A stretch of 55,857 nucleotides of DNA from Flavobacterium sp. (GTDB lineage Bacteria; Bacteroidota; Bacteroidia; Flavobacteriales; Flavobacteriaceae): positions 1 to 55,857 of the forward strand of contig NZ_JAPZSU010000051.1 of assembly GCF_027531905.1 (NCBI RefSeq), given 5' to 3'. How positions within the stretch are numbered: the stretch's first letter is position 1; every line of letters begins with the position of its first letter. The position numbers and the translations under genes were made by a program. A model generated the notes under the pieces. The model ran no database searches. It was not told the DNA's origin and saw only the letters and a list, made by a program, of their open reading frames with translations. This document shows, in pieces, positions 25,881-33,305 of this stretch.

Positions 25881-28004
25881 TTATTTATTCAATCCTGCAT
25901 TTTTCAAATACGGTTCAATCTTCATATCGTGACCGATGAATTCTTTGAAAGCTTTGTTCAAATCTACACTGTTCCCAACAGACAAAATGTATTTCACAAA
26001 ACGATCACAATTCTTTCTAGTCATTCCACCATTGGCTTCAAACCAATCGTAAGCATTATAATCTAAAGTTTTAGACCAAGTGTAAGCGTAATATCCTGCA
26101 GAGTAACCGCCTCCCCAAATGTGAGCAAAGTAAGGAGAATGATAACGAGTAGGCACTTCATTCACTAACAAACCATATTTTTGTAAAGCCTCTTTTTCAA
26201 AATCTAAAGTAGGTTTAAAATCCGATTCTTTCTCTACATTATGCCAAGCCATATCTAGCGTTGCAGCAGCCAACAATTCAGTTACCACATACCCTTTGTT
26301 GAAGGTATCAGCTTTTTTAATTTTATCTATCAACTCTTGAGGAATAGCTTGTTTGGTTTGATAATGTACTGCGTAATTTTTCAAAACCGTTGGATCTAAA
26401 GCAGCATGCTCGTTGATTTGCGAAGGAAACTCTACATAATCTCTAGGTACAGCAGTTCCAGAAAGTGTTACATATTTTTGGTTGGCAAACAATCCGTGTA
26501 AGGTGTGTCCAAACTCGTGAAATAATGTCGTTACATCATCAAAACTGATTAAAGATGGATTACCATTAACTGGTTTTGCAAAATTGTACACATTGACAAT
26601 GACTGGTTTTTGGTTTAAATAATGCGATTGATTGACGAAATTACTCATCCAAGCACCTCCGTTTTTATTGTCTCTAGCATAAAAATCCAAGTAATAAATC
26701 GCGATTGAAGTGCCTTTGTCGTTGAACACCTCATACACTTTTACATCAGGATTGTACACTGGCAAATCGTTCCTTTCTTTAAAAGTCAGCCCGTACATTT
26801 GTTTTGCTGCAAAAAAGACTCCTTTTTCTAGCACTGAACCGATTTCAAAATACGGTTTGATTTGACTTTCGTCCAAATCGTATTTGGCTTTACGTACTTG
26901 CTCAGAATAGAAATCCCAATCCCAAGGCTCTAATTTAAAACCACCATTTTGGGCATCAATTAAGGCTTGAATGTCTTTGGCTTCTTCGTTAGCTTTGGCT
27001 ACTGCTGGTTTTGCGATTTTGGCTAACAAATCCATTGCAGGAGCAGGAGTTTGGGCCATTTGGTCTTGCAATTTCCACTCGGCAAAACTCTTTTTACCCA
27101 TCAATTTTGCTTTTTGCAAACGCAATTTAGCCATTTTTTCAAGGGTTTCGCGAGTATCACCTTCATCTCCTTTTTCTGCACGATACCAAGAGGCTTTGAA
27201 AACCTTCTCTCTAGACGCACGATTGGTCAAACTCATCAAAACAGGTTGTTGTGTGGTATTGATAATCGCAATCATGTATTTTCCGTCTTGTCCTGCTGCG
27301 GTAGCATTGGCTTTGGCAGCTGCAATTTCATCAGGCGTTAAACCTGCCAAATCTGAAGCAGAGTCAAAAAACACAGCAGCGTTTTTACGCGCGGTTAATA
27401 ATTTATTGCTGTATAAAGTACTCAAGGTAGCCAACTCTTCGTTGATTTTTTTCATCTTTTCTTTATCGGCCTCCGAAAGATTAGCTCCTGCTAATTCAAA
27501 TTGTTGCAAGTAGTATTCGGTTAGTTTTTTATCTTCTCCCTTCAAACTCGACAATGGAATGCTTTTGATGCGGTTATACAATTTACTATTCAAGTAAATT
27601 TTATCGTTATGCGCTGAAAAAATTGGTGCATATTCTGCTTCAATTGCCTGAAGTGTTGGATTAGTATTAGAACCTGAAAGGTTATAAAAAACTCCAGTTG
27701 CTCTACTTAAATCTACACCACAAGTTTCTAACGCCAAAACGGTATTCTCGAATGTCGGCTTTGCCATATTGTTCGTGATTTTCTCGATTTCTTCATCGTG
27801 TACTTTTAAACCATAGTCAAAAGCTGGTTTAAAATGTTCATCTTTAATTTTATCAAAAGGTGGCGTTTGGTACTGTAAAGTACTGCGTTGCAAAAGAGGA
27901 TTGTTCATAGGAGCAATAGTATTTTGGGCATTCACGTTCTCGACTAGCAGCGTACTGAACAACAAAAGACAGCCAGCACTAGCTCTTTTTGAAAAAGAAT
28001 TCAT
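25881..28004 (-). CDS. dcp: Exported M3-family metallopeptidase (peptidyl-dipeptidase Dcp-like)
   Basis: A zinc peptidase of the thimet-oligopeptidase/Dcp family, 707 residues. A signal peptide (about residues 1-26, ending VNAQ) predicts export to the periplasm. The catalytic motif HEFGHTLHG has zinc ligands His496 and His500, and the Glu ligand would lie in the following helix (EFPSQINEH). The C-terminal HIWGGGYSAGYYAYTWS segment holds the substrate-binding Tyr/His cluster typical of the family. Length matches Dcp. It likely removes dipeptides from peptide C-termini during peptide scavenging. It is monocistronic with its own terminator. Confidence 0.93.
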   Translation of the reverse strand: MNSFSKRASAGCLLLFSTLLVENVNAQNTIAPMNNPLLQRSTLQYQTPPFDKIKDEHFKPAFDYGLKVHDEEIEKITNNMAKPTFENTVLALETCGVDLSRATGVFYNLSGSNTNPTLQAIEAEYAPIFSAHNDKIYLNSKLYNRIKSIPLSSLKGEDKKLTEYYLQQFELAGANLSEADKEKMKKINEELATLSTLYSNKLLTARKNAAVFFDSASDLAGLTPDEIAAAKANATAAGQDGKYMIAIINTTQQPVLMSLTNRASREKVFKASWYRAEKGDEGDTRETLEKMAKLRLQKAKLMGKKSFAEWKLQDQMAQTPAPAMDLLAKIAKPAVAKANEEAKDIQALIDAQNGGFKLEPWDWDFYSEQVRKAKYDLDESQIKPYFEIGSVLEKGVFFAAKQMYGLTFKERNDLPVYNPDVKVYEVFNDKGTSIAIYYLDFYARDNKNGGAWMSNFVNQSHYLNQKPVIVNVYNFAKPVNGNPSLISFDDVTTLFHEFGHTLHGLFANQKYVTLSGTAVPRDYVEFPSQINEHAALDPTVLKNYAVHYQTKQAIPQELIDKIKKADTFNKGYVVTELLAAATLDMAWHNVEKESDFKPTLDFEKEALQKYGLLVNEVPTRYHSPYFAHIWGGGYSAGYYAYTWSKTLDYNAYDWFEANGGMTRKNCDRFVKYILSVGNSVDLNKAFKEFIGHDMKIEPYLKNAGLNK

Positions 28005-28394
28005 ATTGAAAAATTTACAAATTATTAGGTTTTAAAAGTACTAAAAAAAAACAGTATCGCAGGCAAATGCTCCTTTTATTGAGAAACCAATAATATCATA
28101 AAGATTTATAAATAATGAGCTAACCGTTTGGTTAAACTTAAGTAGGCGCTCATTTTGAATGGTAAAATTGAGTATGATTATTTTTCAAATTAAGAACAGA
28201 TTACACTTTTGCCTACACCATTACATTTCCATATGCTGTATTGAAAGCTAATGAACAAGCTAAAAAAAATTGCTAATCTTACGATTTAACAAAACAAGTT
28301 TTGAGATACTATGCTTAATAATTTGCATTTTGTTACAATTTTAGACTTGTATCAAAGCCCTACTTAACTGTTAGAAATTAACCAAAAATATTCT
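28005..28394. other. AT-rich intergenic region between two minus-strand transcription units
   Basis: No complete gene is visible. It must contain the M3 peptidase promoter and the 3' end of the peptide/M48 operon. A short plus-strand frame near 28178-28275 reads like protein (FAYTITFPYAVLKANEQAK) but has no start, and could be a gene remnant. No strong terminator is seen after 28395. Confidence 0.45.
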
Positions 28395-28973
28395 TTATGA
28401 ATATTCTAGTGTAGAAATATAAAAACCTATTAGCAATGTAAACAATAAGAATAACATTGTTGAATGCTTTGTGTCTATTTCTTTGATTTTCAATGTTATT
28501 ATATATACTAGTGAAGACATAATAATCATTAAAAGTTTTAAGATATTATCATAATAAAACCATGATGTTTGTTTTATACTTTCAATTAAGTTTTCGGAGA
28601 AAGTAATATTTCTTATATCTTTTTCTAACATAACATATGCAAATATAAATTTAATTACTTCAAATAAGATAAATACAAAAATTGCATTTCCAAAAGAAAC
28701 TATCAATGATTTTTCATTTATACCTAAGGCAAATATTACATTTAAAAAATAAACTATACATATCATAAAACCAATTATAAGAATACTTATTGTTGACGAT
28801 ATAATTACGCTAACATAACTTGATATTTTCGCAGAATTAATAAGCTCAGAAGGTATTATATCAATAATTATATTTGATTTTAAAATACCTGATATAGATA
28901 AAATTAATAAATAAACTAGTAAACAAATAATTGTTTTAGAAATAGTATTTTCAAGTTTATAAGCACTTTTCAT
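28395..28973 (-). CDS. Multi-pass membrane protein, last gene of the peptide operon (possibly Yip1-like)
   Basis: The 192-residue protein has about five hydrophobic helices (TIICLLVYLLILSISGIL, YVSVIISSTISILIIGFMIC, SFGNAIFVFILFEVIKFIF, LLMIIMSSLVYIITL, TMLFLLFTLLIGFYISTL) and no recognisable catalytic motif. The layout resembles Yip1-domain proteins, at low confidence. Its ATG overlaps the SpoIIM-like gene stop by 4 nt, so the two are translationally coupled. It could be an immunity or transport component of the proposed peptide system. The DNA is extremely AT-rich: 9 G+C in the 60 nt from 28621. Confidence 0.75.
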   Translation of the reverse strand: MKSAYKLENTISKTIICLLVYLLILSISGILKSNIIIDIIPSELINSAKISSYVSVIISSTISILIIGFMICIVYFLNVIFALGINEKSLIVSFGNAIFVFILFEVIKFIFAYVMLEKDIRNITFSENLIESIKQTSWFYYDNILKLLMIIMSSLVYIITLKIKEIDTKHSTMLFLLFTLLIGFYISTLEYS

Positions 28974-29467
28974 AATGTTTCAATAATAGAAGAAAAAAAT
29001 AACAAAATTATTGGATAAATTAAATTTATAATCTCTCTTTTACTTATAAATTTAATTTTTTTTTCAATGATTATACTTCTGTAAAAAAAGAAACCGTTAA
29101 AACTAAATTTGGCGAATAGTAAAATTGAGAAAATCTCTAAAGGAATATGTTTTGATAAAAACATTAACTCATATAATGATAAATCAGAAAACCCTGCATT
29201 CAAAAAAATTGCCAGTAAATAACCATTCCAAAAAAGTAGAACTATAGTTAAAATTCCACCAGAGATAAAGCCTAATATGGATATTATTAAACATAAAATA
29301 ATGTTATTAATAAAAATATCTACAAAAAGAAAACCTGTGTTAAAATTATTAATGTCAGAATGAGTAAAATTATAACTGTATGTGTAAACCGATTGTACAT
29401 CATAAGTGATAAGACATAAAATAAATCCAGATAAAAAAATACATAATGATAAAATATATAATTTCAT
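28970..29467 (-). CDS. SpoIIM/DUF95-family membrane protein
   Basis: The 165-residue protein has about four membrane helices. It contains the SpoIIM/DUF95 signature: FINNIILCLIISILGFISGG followed by LFWNGYLLAIFL, that is NN..., LG...GG and NG at the usual spacing. SpoIIM-family proteins serve in sporulation in firmicutes but also occur in non-spore-formers, and DUF95 members are standard parts of circular-bacteriocin clusters, where they act in maturation or export. Here it sits between an M48 protease gene and another membrane protein gene, overlapping each by 4 nt. This makes a peptide maturation or export role plausible; it is inference. Confidence 0.82.
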   Translation of the reverse strand: MKLYILSLCIFLSGFILCLITYDVQSVYTYSYNFTHSDINNFNTGFLFVDIFINNIILCLIISILGFISGGILTIVLLFWNGYLLAIFLNAGFSDLSLYELMFLSKHIPLEIFSILLFAKFSFNGFFFYRSIIIEKKIKFISKREIINLIYPIILLFFSSIIETL

Positions 29468-30327
29468 TGCTTTAGAATATTATTAATTCTAAAAATAAGT
29501 TTAGGGTGTGTTATACCACCTTTCGAAACATCACCATTAGACATCTCATCAAGTTTTTTTAATGCATTAATCAAATTTTCTTCACCATTATATTTCGCAG
29601 CAAATCGATCTGCTTCAAATTCAAACTTGTATTGAATTTTTCCTGGCAAAAACCATAATAATAATCCAAACATAGCACCTGTAATTCCTACAAAAAAAAC
29701 ATTTAAAATTTCATTATCATAATGAAAATAAAAACTTCTCAATTGAAACAATAAATGTGAAACAACTGCTATTATCAAATTAATAAAATACAATTTGTTA
29801 AGATGATTTAATTTTAAATGGCCTGCCTCATGTAATAATATACTAAAAAGTTCTTCTTTAGTTAAGTTATCCACTAGTGGTTTACCTATTAAAATTGTTT
29901 TTGAAAAGGGTATTATTCCTGTCGCATAAGCATTAAATACATTCTTATTAATAACTTTAATCTTATAACTTTCCAATATACTGTAGTTTGTGCAAAAAAA
30001 ATTACTATCAAAATCCGAATATTCCTTTTTTTTAAGTAGAAATTGAATTGGACTTATAATAAATAGATAAGTAGGAATCAAAGATATTATTAAAACAGAT
30101 ACCAAAGAAAGAAGTAAATTTCTTTGAATTAATATTTCAGAAATAAGCATAAATGATAAAAAAACAACTCCAAAAAATATAGATTCAATGATAAATTGAA
30201 TTAAATCAAACTCAAAATTCTTAGTAAAACTTTCATTGTAATACTTTGACAAGAAAAAAACAAAAAAAAATCTAAAACAAAACATTGATAGATACAATAA
30301 CACTCCTCCTAAAAAAAATTCTAACAT
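29464..30327 (-). CDS. M48-family membrane metalloprotease
   Basis: The 287-residue zinc protease has about four membrane helices. Helices occupy roughly residues 2-27, 46-98 and 182-228. The catalytic motif LLHEAGHLKLNH has His166, Glu167 and His170, and the third ligand lies in FEFEADRFAA (Glu238), so the active site is complete. This is the HtpX/Ste24/BlaR1-like M48 layout. It is the first gene after the glycine-zipper peptide gene, separated by 58 nt that contain a hairpin, and it overlaps the SpoIIM-like gene by 4 nt. The likely role is processing the secreted peptide or a membrane partner. Its DNA is much more AT-rich than the flanking housekeeping genes. Confidence 0.88.
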   Translation of the reverse strand: MLEFFLGGVLLYLSMFCFRFFFVFFLSKYYNESFTKNFEFDLIQFIIESIFFGVVFLSFMLISEILIQRNLLLSLVSVLIISLIPTYLFIISPIQFLLKKKEYSDFDSNFFCTNYSILESYKIKVINKNVFNAYATGIIPFSKTILIGKPLVDNLTKEELFSILLHEAGHLKLNHLNKLYFINLIIAVVSHLLFQLRSFYFHYDNEILNVFFVGITGAMFGLLLWFLPGKIQYKFEFEADRFAAKYNGEENLINALKKLDEMSNGDVSKGGITHPKLIFRINNILKQ

Positions 30328-30349
30328 AAAAAAAAGCTTTTTGGTTATT

Positions 30350-30378
30350 TTAAGGCATGGGTCTTATCCATGCCTTAA
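30350..30378 (-). promoter_or_regulatory. Perfect 11-bp hairpin between peptide gene and M48 gene
   Basis: TTAAGGCATGG (30350-30360) pairs with CCATGCCTTAA (30368-30378) around a 7-nt loop, starting 7 nt after the peptide stop. No U tract follows directly; one occurs only later, just before the M48 ATG. It could be a weak attenuator or a 3' stabilising stem that gives more peptide mRNA than protease mRNA. Confidence 0.65.
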
Positions 30379-30385
30379 TTTTGAT

Positions 30386-30661
30386 TTATGCTGCACCAAG
30401 TCCTGCACCAAGAATAATACCTACTGGACCTCCAACTACAGAGCCTAATTGACCTCCAATTTTAGCACCAGCCCATGTTGCTCCTAGCCATCCAGCCGCT
30501 CCTCCAGCTCCAGCTCCAAAATTTTGGACTGCACCATGATCAGAAAAATGTGCTGCTATCAAATAACCAGCATTAGCTGAAATATTTTTTGAAACAGAGC
30601 TAGCAAATAAAACAAAACCAGCACTTAAAATCAAACCAAAAATTGCATTACGTTTTTTCAT
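30386..30661 (-). CDS. Secreted glycine-zipper peptide, candidate bacteriocin precursor
   Basis: The 91-residue precursor starts at the ATG at 30661. Residues 1-31 form a Sec-type signal peptide: MKKRN, a hydrophobic core IFGLILSAGFVLFASS, and a cleavage-like SANA before Gly. The predicted 60-residue mature part contains 18 Gly and 13 Ala, two Trp, one Lys, two His and no Cys. Counting from its first Gly, small residues recur at every fourth position from 18 to 58 (ten Gly and one Ala), a continuous GxxxG zipper. Such peptides pack or insert as helices in membranes. An in-frame start at 30751 is rejected because it lies inside the TAGCTTTG promoter element. The gene is followed by M48 protease, SpoIIM-like and membrane protein genes. 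A bacteriocin-like role is inferred; a structural membrane protein is the alternative. Confidence 0.8.
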   Translation of the reverse strand: MKKRNAIFGLILSAGFVLFASSVSKNISANAGYLIAAHFSDHGAVQNFGAGAGGAAGWLGATWAGAKIGGQLGSVVGGPVGIILGAGLGAA

Positions 30662-30748
30662 AAAAATAATAATTTTAGAGTTAATAAATAATTGTTTCCT
30701 AACAAACTCTTGGTTACGTGCACTTAACTTTGATTTGTAAGACTTTAC

Positions 30749-30756
30749 CAAAGCTA
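30749..30756 (-). promoter_or_regulatory. Promoter -7 element TAGCTTTG of the peptide gene
   Basis: Minus-strand TAGCTTTG (plus CAAAGCTA at 30749-30756) matches TAnnTTTG exactly. It lies between the response-regulator stop and the peptide gene and leaves a leader of about 80 nt. No TTG is at the usual -33 distance, which fits a promoter needing an activator. Confidence 0.5.
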
Positions 30757-30819
30757 AAATTTTTATTTTAGATGATTTTACGGTTTTTGTGTTAAAAAAG
30801 TACGGTTTTTAGTTAAAAT

Positions 30820-31482
30820 TTAGAGCAAGCCTATTCTTTTCGCTGCCGCTACTATTTCTAGGCTACCGCCCACATCCTTCAACAGTACGTATTTAATATG
30901 GGCTTTTCTTTTCTCAATCGCGCTCAAAGAAAGATTGAGGTGTATTGGCATGTCTTTGGTTTTTACTTTTTGTGCCAATAGTGCCAAAATTTGGTAATCA
31001 ATAGCATCAAAATCGAGTTTTTCGGCAAGGAATTCGTTTCTTACTTTCTGGATTGTTGCACTGTAAAACGTTTCTCCATTCATAATAACTCGGTAGGCTT
31101 CTTTAAAAGAATGGGAGTCAATGTCATTTTTCAAGATGAATCCTTCTGGATTAAGCTCCTGTATAGCATTATTGACTATCAAAGACTCACTATGCATGGT
31201 CAATAGAATTATTTTGCATAAAGGAAAATGGTTCCGAATCAATCTTGCCAAATCTACTCCCGAATTTATTTGCTTGTCAGCATAGGGAGGCAAACTAATG
31301 TCCAAGAAAGCTGCATGAAATGCTTTTTGCGATACATAACGTTCTGTGATTTTCAAATAGGCTTTTTGACAGGAATTAGCTGTAGTAAAATCAATAGCAG
31401 CATCGTGATTAGACAAAGCATTGATGTAGCCATCAATAACCATTGGATGGTCATCCACTATTAATAGGCTTGAGGTTGTCAT
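30820..31482 (-). CDS. LuxR/NarL-type response regulator
   Basis: The 220-residue protein has a receiver domain with the acidic pair Asp10/Asp11 and the phosphorylation site Asp61 (AAFLDISLP), and a C-terminal LuxR-type helix-turn-helix (about 155-215) with LALLAQKVKTKDM and LSLSAIEKRKAHI. No histidine kinase gene is adjacent. It lies directly upstream of, and on the same strand as, the glycine-zipper peptide gene with about 160 nt between them, so it is a candidate regulator of that operon. The ATG at 31482 (MTTSSLLIVDDHP) is chosen; the longer frame from 31557 would overlap a TAGATTTG promoter element. Confidence 0.88.
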   Translation of the reverse strand: MTTSSLLIVDDHPMVIDGYINALSNHDAAIDFTTANSCQKAYLKITERYVSQKAFHAAFLDISLPPYADKQINSGVDLARLIRNHFPLCKIILLTMHSESLIVNNAIQELNPEGFILKNDIDSHSFKEAYRVIMNGETFYSATIQKVRNEFLAEKLDFDAIDYQILALLAQKVKTKDMPIHLNLSLSAIEKRKAHIKYVLLKDVGGSLEIVAAAKRIGLL

Positions 31483-31544
31483 GGGTTTGGTTCTTTTTTT
31501 GTAATGTATTGATGGTATTTTAAAAATTTCATTCCAATAAATTG

Positions 31545-31552
31545 CAAATCTA
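31545..31552 (-). promoter_or_regulatory. Possible -7 element TAGATTTG of the response-regulator gene
   Basis: Plus CAAATCTA at 31545-31552 reads TAGATTTG on the minus strand, about 62 nt before the ATG at 31482. There is no clear -33 TTG. Confidence 0.4.
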
Positions 31553-31745
31553 TACAAATAGCTGCGTTTATCCTGTATCTAAGGTTTTTATAGTGCACAA
31601 ATTTGTAAATTATAGCTGATATAATGCAAACTTAAAGATTGTTATATCTTATAAAATTACTCCGTAAAACAATTGAATAGCAATAAAACAACCAGAATTT
31701 TGAGTGAAAGCATTACTTTTGATAGCATCTAAAAATGAATACATT

Positions 31746-32189
31746 ATGGCTTCTATTTACGACACTTCCGACAATGCGATTTTGATTGAAAGAATTAAGA
31801 ATTTAAATGCTACCTCTACTCCGCTTTGGGGCAAGATGAGCGTGGACCAAATGTGTGAACACTGCATTGCTGCTATAAACGTAGCTTTTGGAAAACAAGA
31901 TTTAAAAATTAGTTTTCCTATGCGTTTGTTGGGTCGGTTAATAAAAAACAAAGCCTTTAACAGTGACTTTGGAAAAAATAGTCCCACGGCAAAAGAATTC
32001 CGTATCACTTCCCATTCTGATTTTGAAAAAAGCCAAGCACAACTTATAGCTTGTGTTCAAGAATTTGCCAAAGGAACTTCGGTAATTACGGTAATGCATC
32101 ATCCGTTTTGGGGAAAGATGAGTTTTGTGGATTGGGACAAACTGATGTGGAGACACTTGGGCCATCATTTGAGACAGTTTGGAGTATAA
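31746..32189 (+). CDS. DUF1569 family protein (DinB-like fold)
   Basis: The 147-residue protein has the DUF1569 features: LWGKMSVDQMCEHC with a putative metal His near residue 38, and the C-terminal HHPFWGKMSFVDWDKLMWRHLGHHLRQFG. The His positions match those of DinB-like four-helix metal-binding proteins. The function is unknown. The ATG at 31746 (MASIYDTSDN) is used. It is divergent from the response regulator and followed by repeats. Confidence 0.82.
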   Translation: MASIYDTSDNAILIERIKNLNATSTPLWGKMSVDQMCEHCIAAINVAFGKQDLKISFPMRLLGRLIKNKAFNSDFGKNSPTAKEFRITSHSDFEKSQAQLIACVQEFAKGTSVITVMHHPFWGKMSFVDWDKLMWRHLGHHLRQFGV

Positions 32190-32226
32190 ACGAAAAGTGT
32201 CTTGATTGCAGGGATTGCGTGAGGGC

Positions 32227-32393
32227 AATGTCATTCAGTTAAGAGATTTTAGATTGAAGATTAACGATTCTTGATTTTAGATTTTGGTGCAAGTGAGTAA
32301 AAATCATATGATTTTCAATATCTTAAACATCAGCAATCAAAAATCGTTAATCAAAAATCAGCAATCATTTTATCATTTAATCCTTAATTTAAG
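32227..32393. repeat. Interspersed imperfect palindrome, copy 2
   Basis: The same word order is seen as at 22171-22333: AATGTCATT(C/A)AGTTAAGAGA, AGATTGAAGATTAACGATT, ATCTTAAACATCAGCAATC, AAAATCGTTAATC and a terminal TTAATTTAAG. The inner arms pair as in copy 1, with a few extra bases in the centre. Confidence 0.75.
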
Positions 32394-32410
32394 GGCGTTT
32401 TGCGTGAGGG

Positions 32411-32525
32411 ATAGCAGCGGCATCCTCGTGGGGCGGGGTTCGCCACAAGAGATATAGCGGATAGCCCGACCCCGAGGAGCAGGGACTTTTGGTTGTGCAA
32501 AGTCGTGTGCCTCGGGGTCACGCCC
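32411..32525. repeat. GC-rich REP-like element (core GCGGCATCC ... GATATAGCGGAT)
   Basis: The core ATAGCAGCGGCATCC (from 32411) and AGATATAGCGGAT (to 32462) flank a hairpin-forming spacer. It is followed by a 10-bp inverted pair GACCCCGAGG (32468-32477) / CCTCGGGGTC (32510-32519). This patch is clearly more GC-rich than its surroundings. A second copy of the core lies in reverse orientation at 55663-55715. Confidence 0.7.
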
Positions 32526-32548
32526 AAATAACTATTAGGATGCGTCAC

Positions 32549-32583
32549 TTGATTCGTGTCCTATCATTTAATTTGTACCTTTG
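32549..32583 (+). promoter_or_regulatory. trmD promoter (TTG-N24-TACCTTTG)
   Basis: TTG at 32549-32551 and TACCTTTG at 32576-32583 lie 19 nt before the trmD ATG. Confidence 0.6.
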
Positions 32584-32602
32584 CACGATATAAAATACTA
32601 CA

Positions 32603-33283
32603 ATGAGAATTGATATTATTACCGTTTTACCTGAATTATTGAGAAGTCCTTTTGAAGCTTCGATTATGAAACGTGCTATCGACAAGGGGTTGGTGGAAGT
32701 GCATTTTCACAACTTGAGAGACTATACGACCAACAAACAAAAAAGTGTAGACGATTATCCTTTTGGCGGAGGCGCGGGTATGGTGATGACGGTGCAACCG
32801 ATTGATGCTTGTATCACGCATTTGAAGAGCGAGAGAACCTACGACGAGATTATTTATATGTCACCCGACGGAGACACGCTGAACCAGAAAATGGCCAATA
32901 CGATGTCGATGTATGAAAACATTATCATTTTGTGCGGGCATTATAAAGGTGTCGATCAGCGAGTGAGAGACCATTTTATTACCAAAGAAATTTCTATTGG
33001 CGATTATGTGCTATCGGGAGGCGAATTGGGTGCTTTGGTTTTGTGTGATGCCTTGATTCGATTGATTCCAGGGGTTTTGAGTGACGAAACCTCAGCTTTG
33101 ACCGATAGTTTTCAAGACGGATTATTGTCGGGTCCAATTTATACGAGACCTGCCGATTACAAAGGCTGGAAAGTTCCTGATGTTTTGCTCAGTGGGCATT
33201 TTGCAAAAATTGACAAATGGAGAGAAGACAAAGCCTACGAACACACCAAAAACAGAAGACCGGATTTGTTGGAGGACAATTAA
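32603..33283 (+). CDS. trmD: tRNA (guanine-37-N1)-methyltransferase
   Basis: TrmD methylates G37 next to the anticodon of some tRNAs, using S-adenosylmethionine, to prevent frameshifting. The 226-residue SPOUT enzyme shows [13 protein letters not shown] at the start, the [13 protein letters not shown] loop, [12 protein letters not shown], and the knot segment [17 protein letters not shown]. The length is typical. Its own TACCTTTG promoter is upstream. In many bacteria trmD pairs with rplS; here rplS lies about 2.2 kb downstream, separated by an AraC regulator and a deiminase gene. Confidence 0.96.
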   Translation: MRIDIITVLPELLRSPFEASIMKRAIDKGLVEVHFHNLRDYTTNKQKSVDDYPFGGGAGMVMTVQPIDACITHLKSERTYDEIIYMSPDGDTLNQKMANTMSMYENIIILCGHYKGVDQRVRDHFITKEISIGDYVLSGGELGALVLCDALIRLIPGVLSDETSALTDSFQDGLLSGPIYTRPADYKGWKVPDVLLSGHFAKIDKWREDKAYEHTKNRRPDLLEDN

Positions 33284-33305
33284 AAAAGACGCACCACTTG
33301 TACTA

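Noticed and set aside
28178..28276. Short plus-strand frame reading FAYTITFPYAVLKANEQAK
   Set aside because: It looks protein-like but has no start codon, is only about 30 codons and has a stop on both sides; at most a gene remnant.
32411..32525. GC-rich patch as a possible tRNA or riboswitch
   Set aside because: There is no cloverleaf, CCA end or T-loop, and the core sequence recurs elsewhere between genes, which fits a repeat.
33180..33305. Upstream extension of the AraC-type gene into trmD
   Set aside because: It would overlap the conserved 3' end of trmD by about 100 nt in another frame; the ATG at 33306 gives the normal AraC start.
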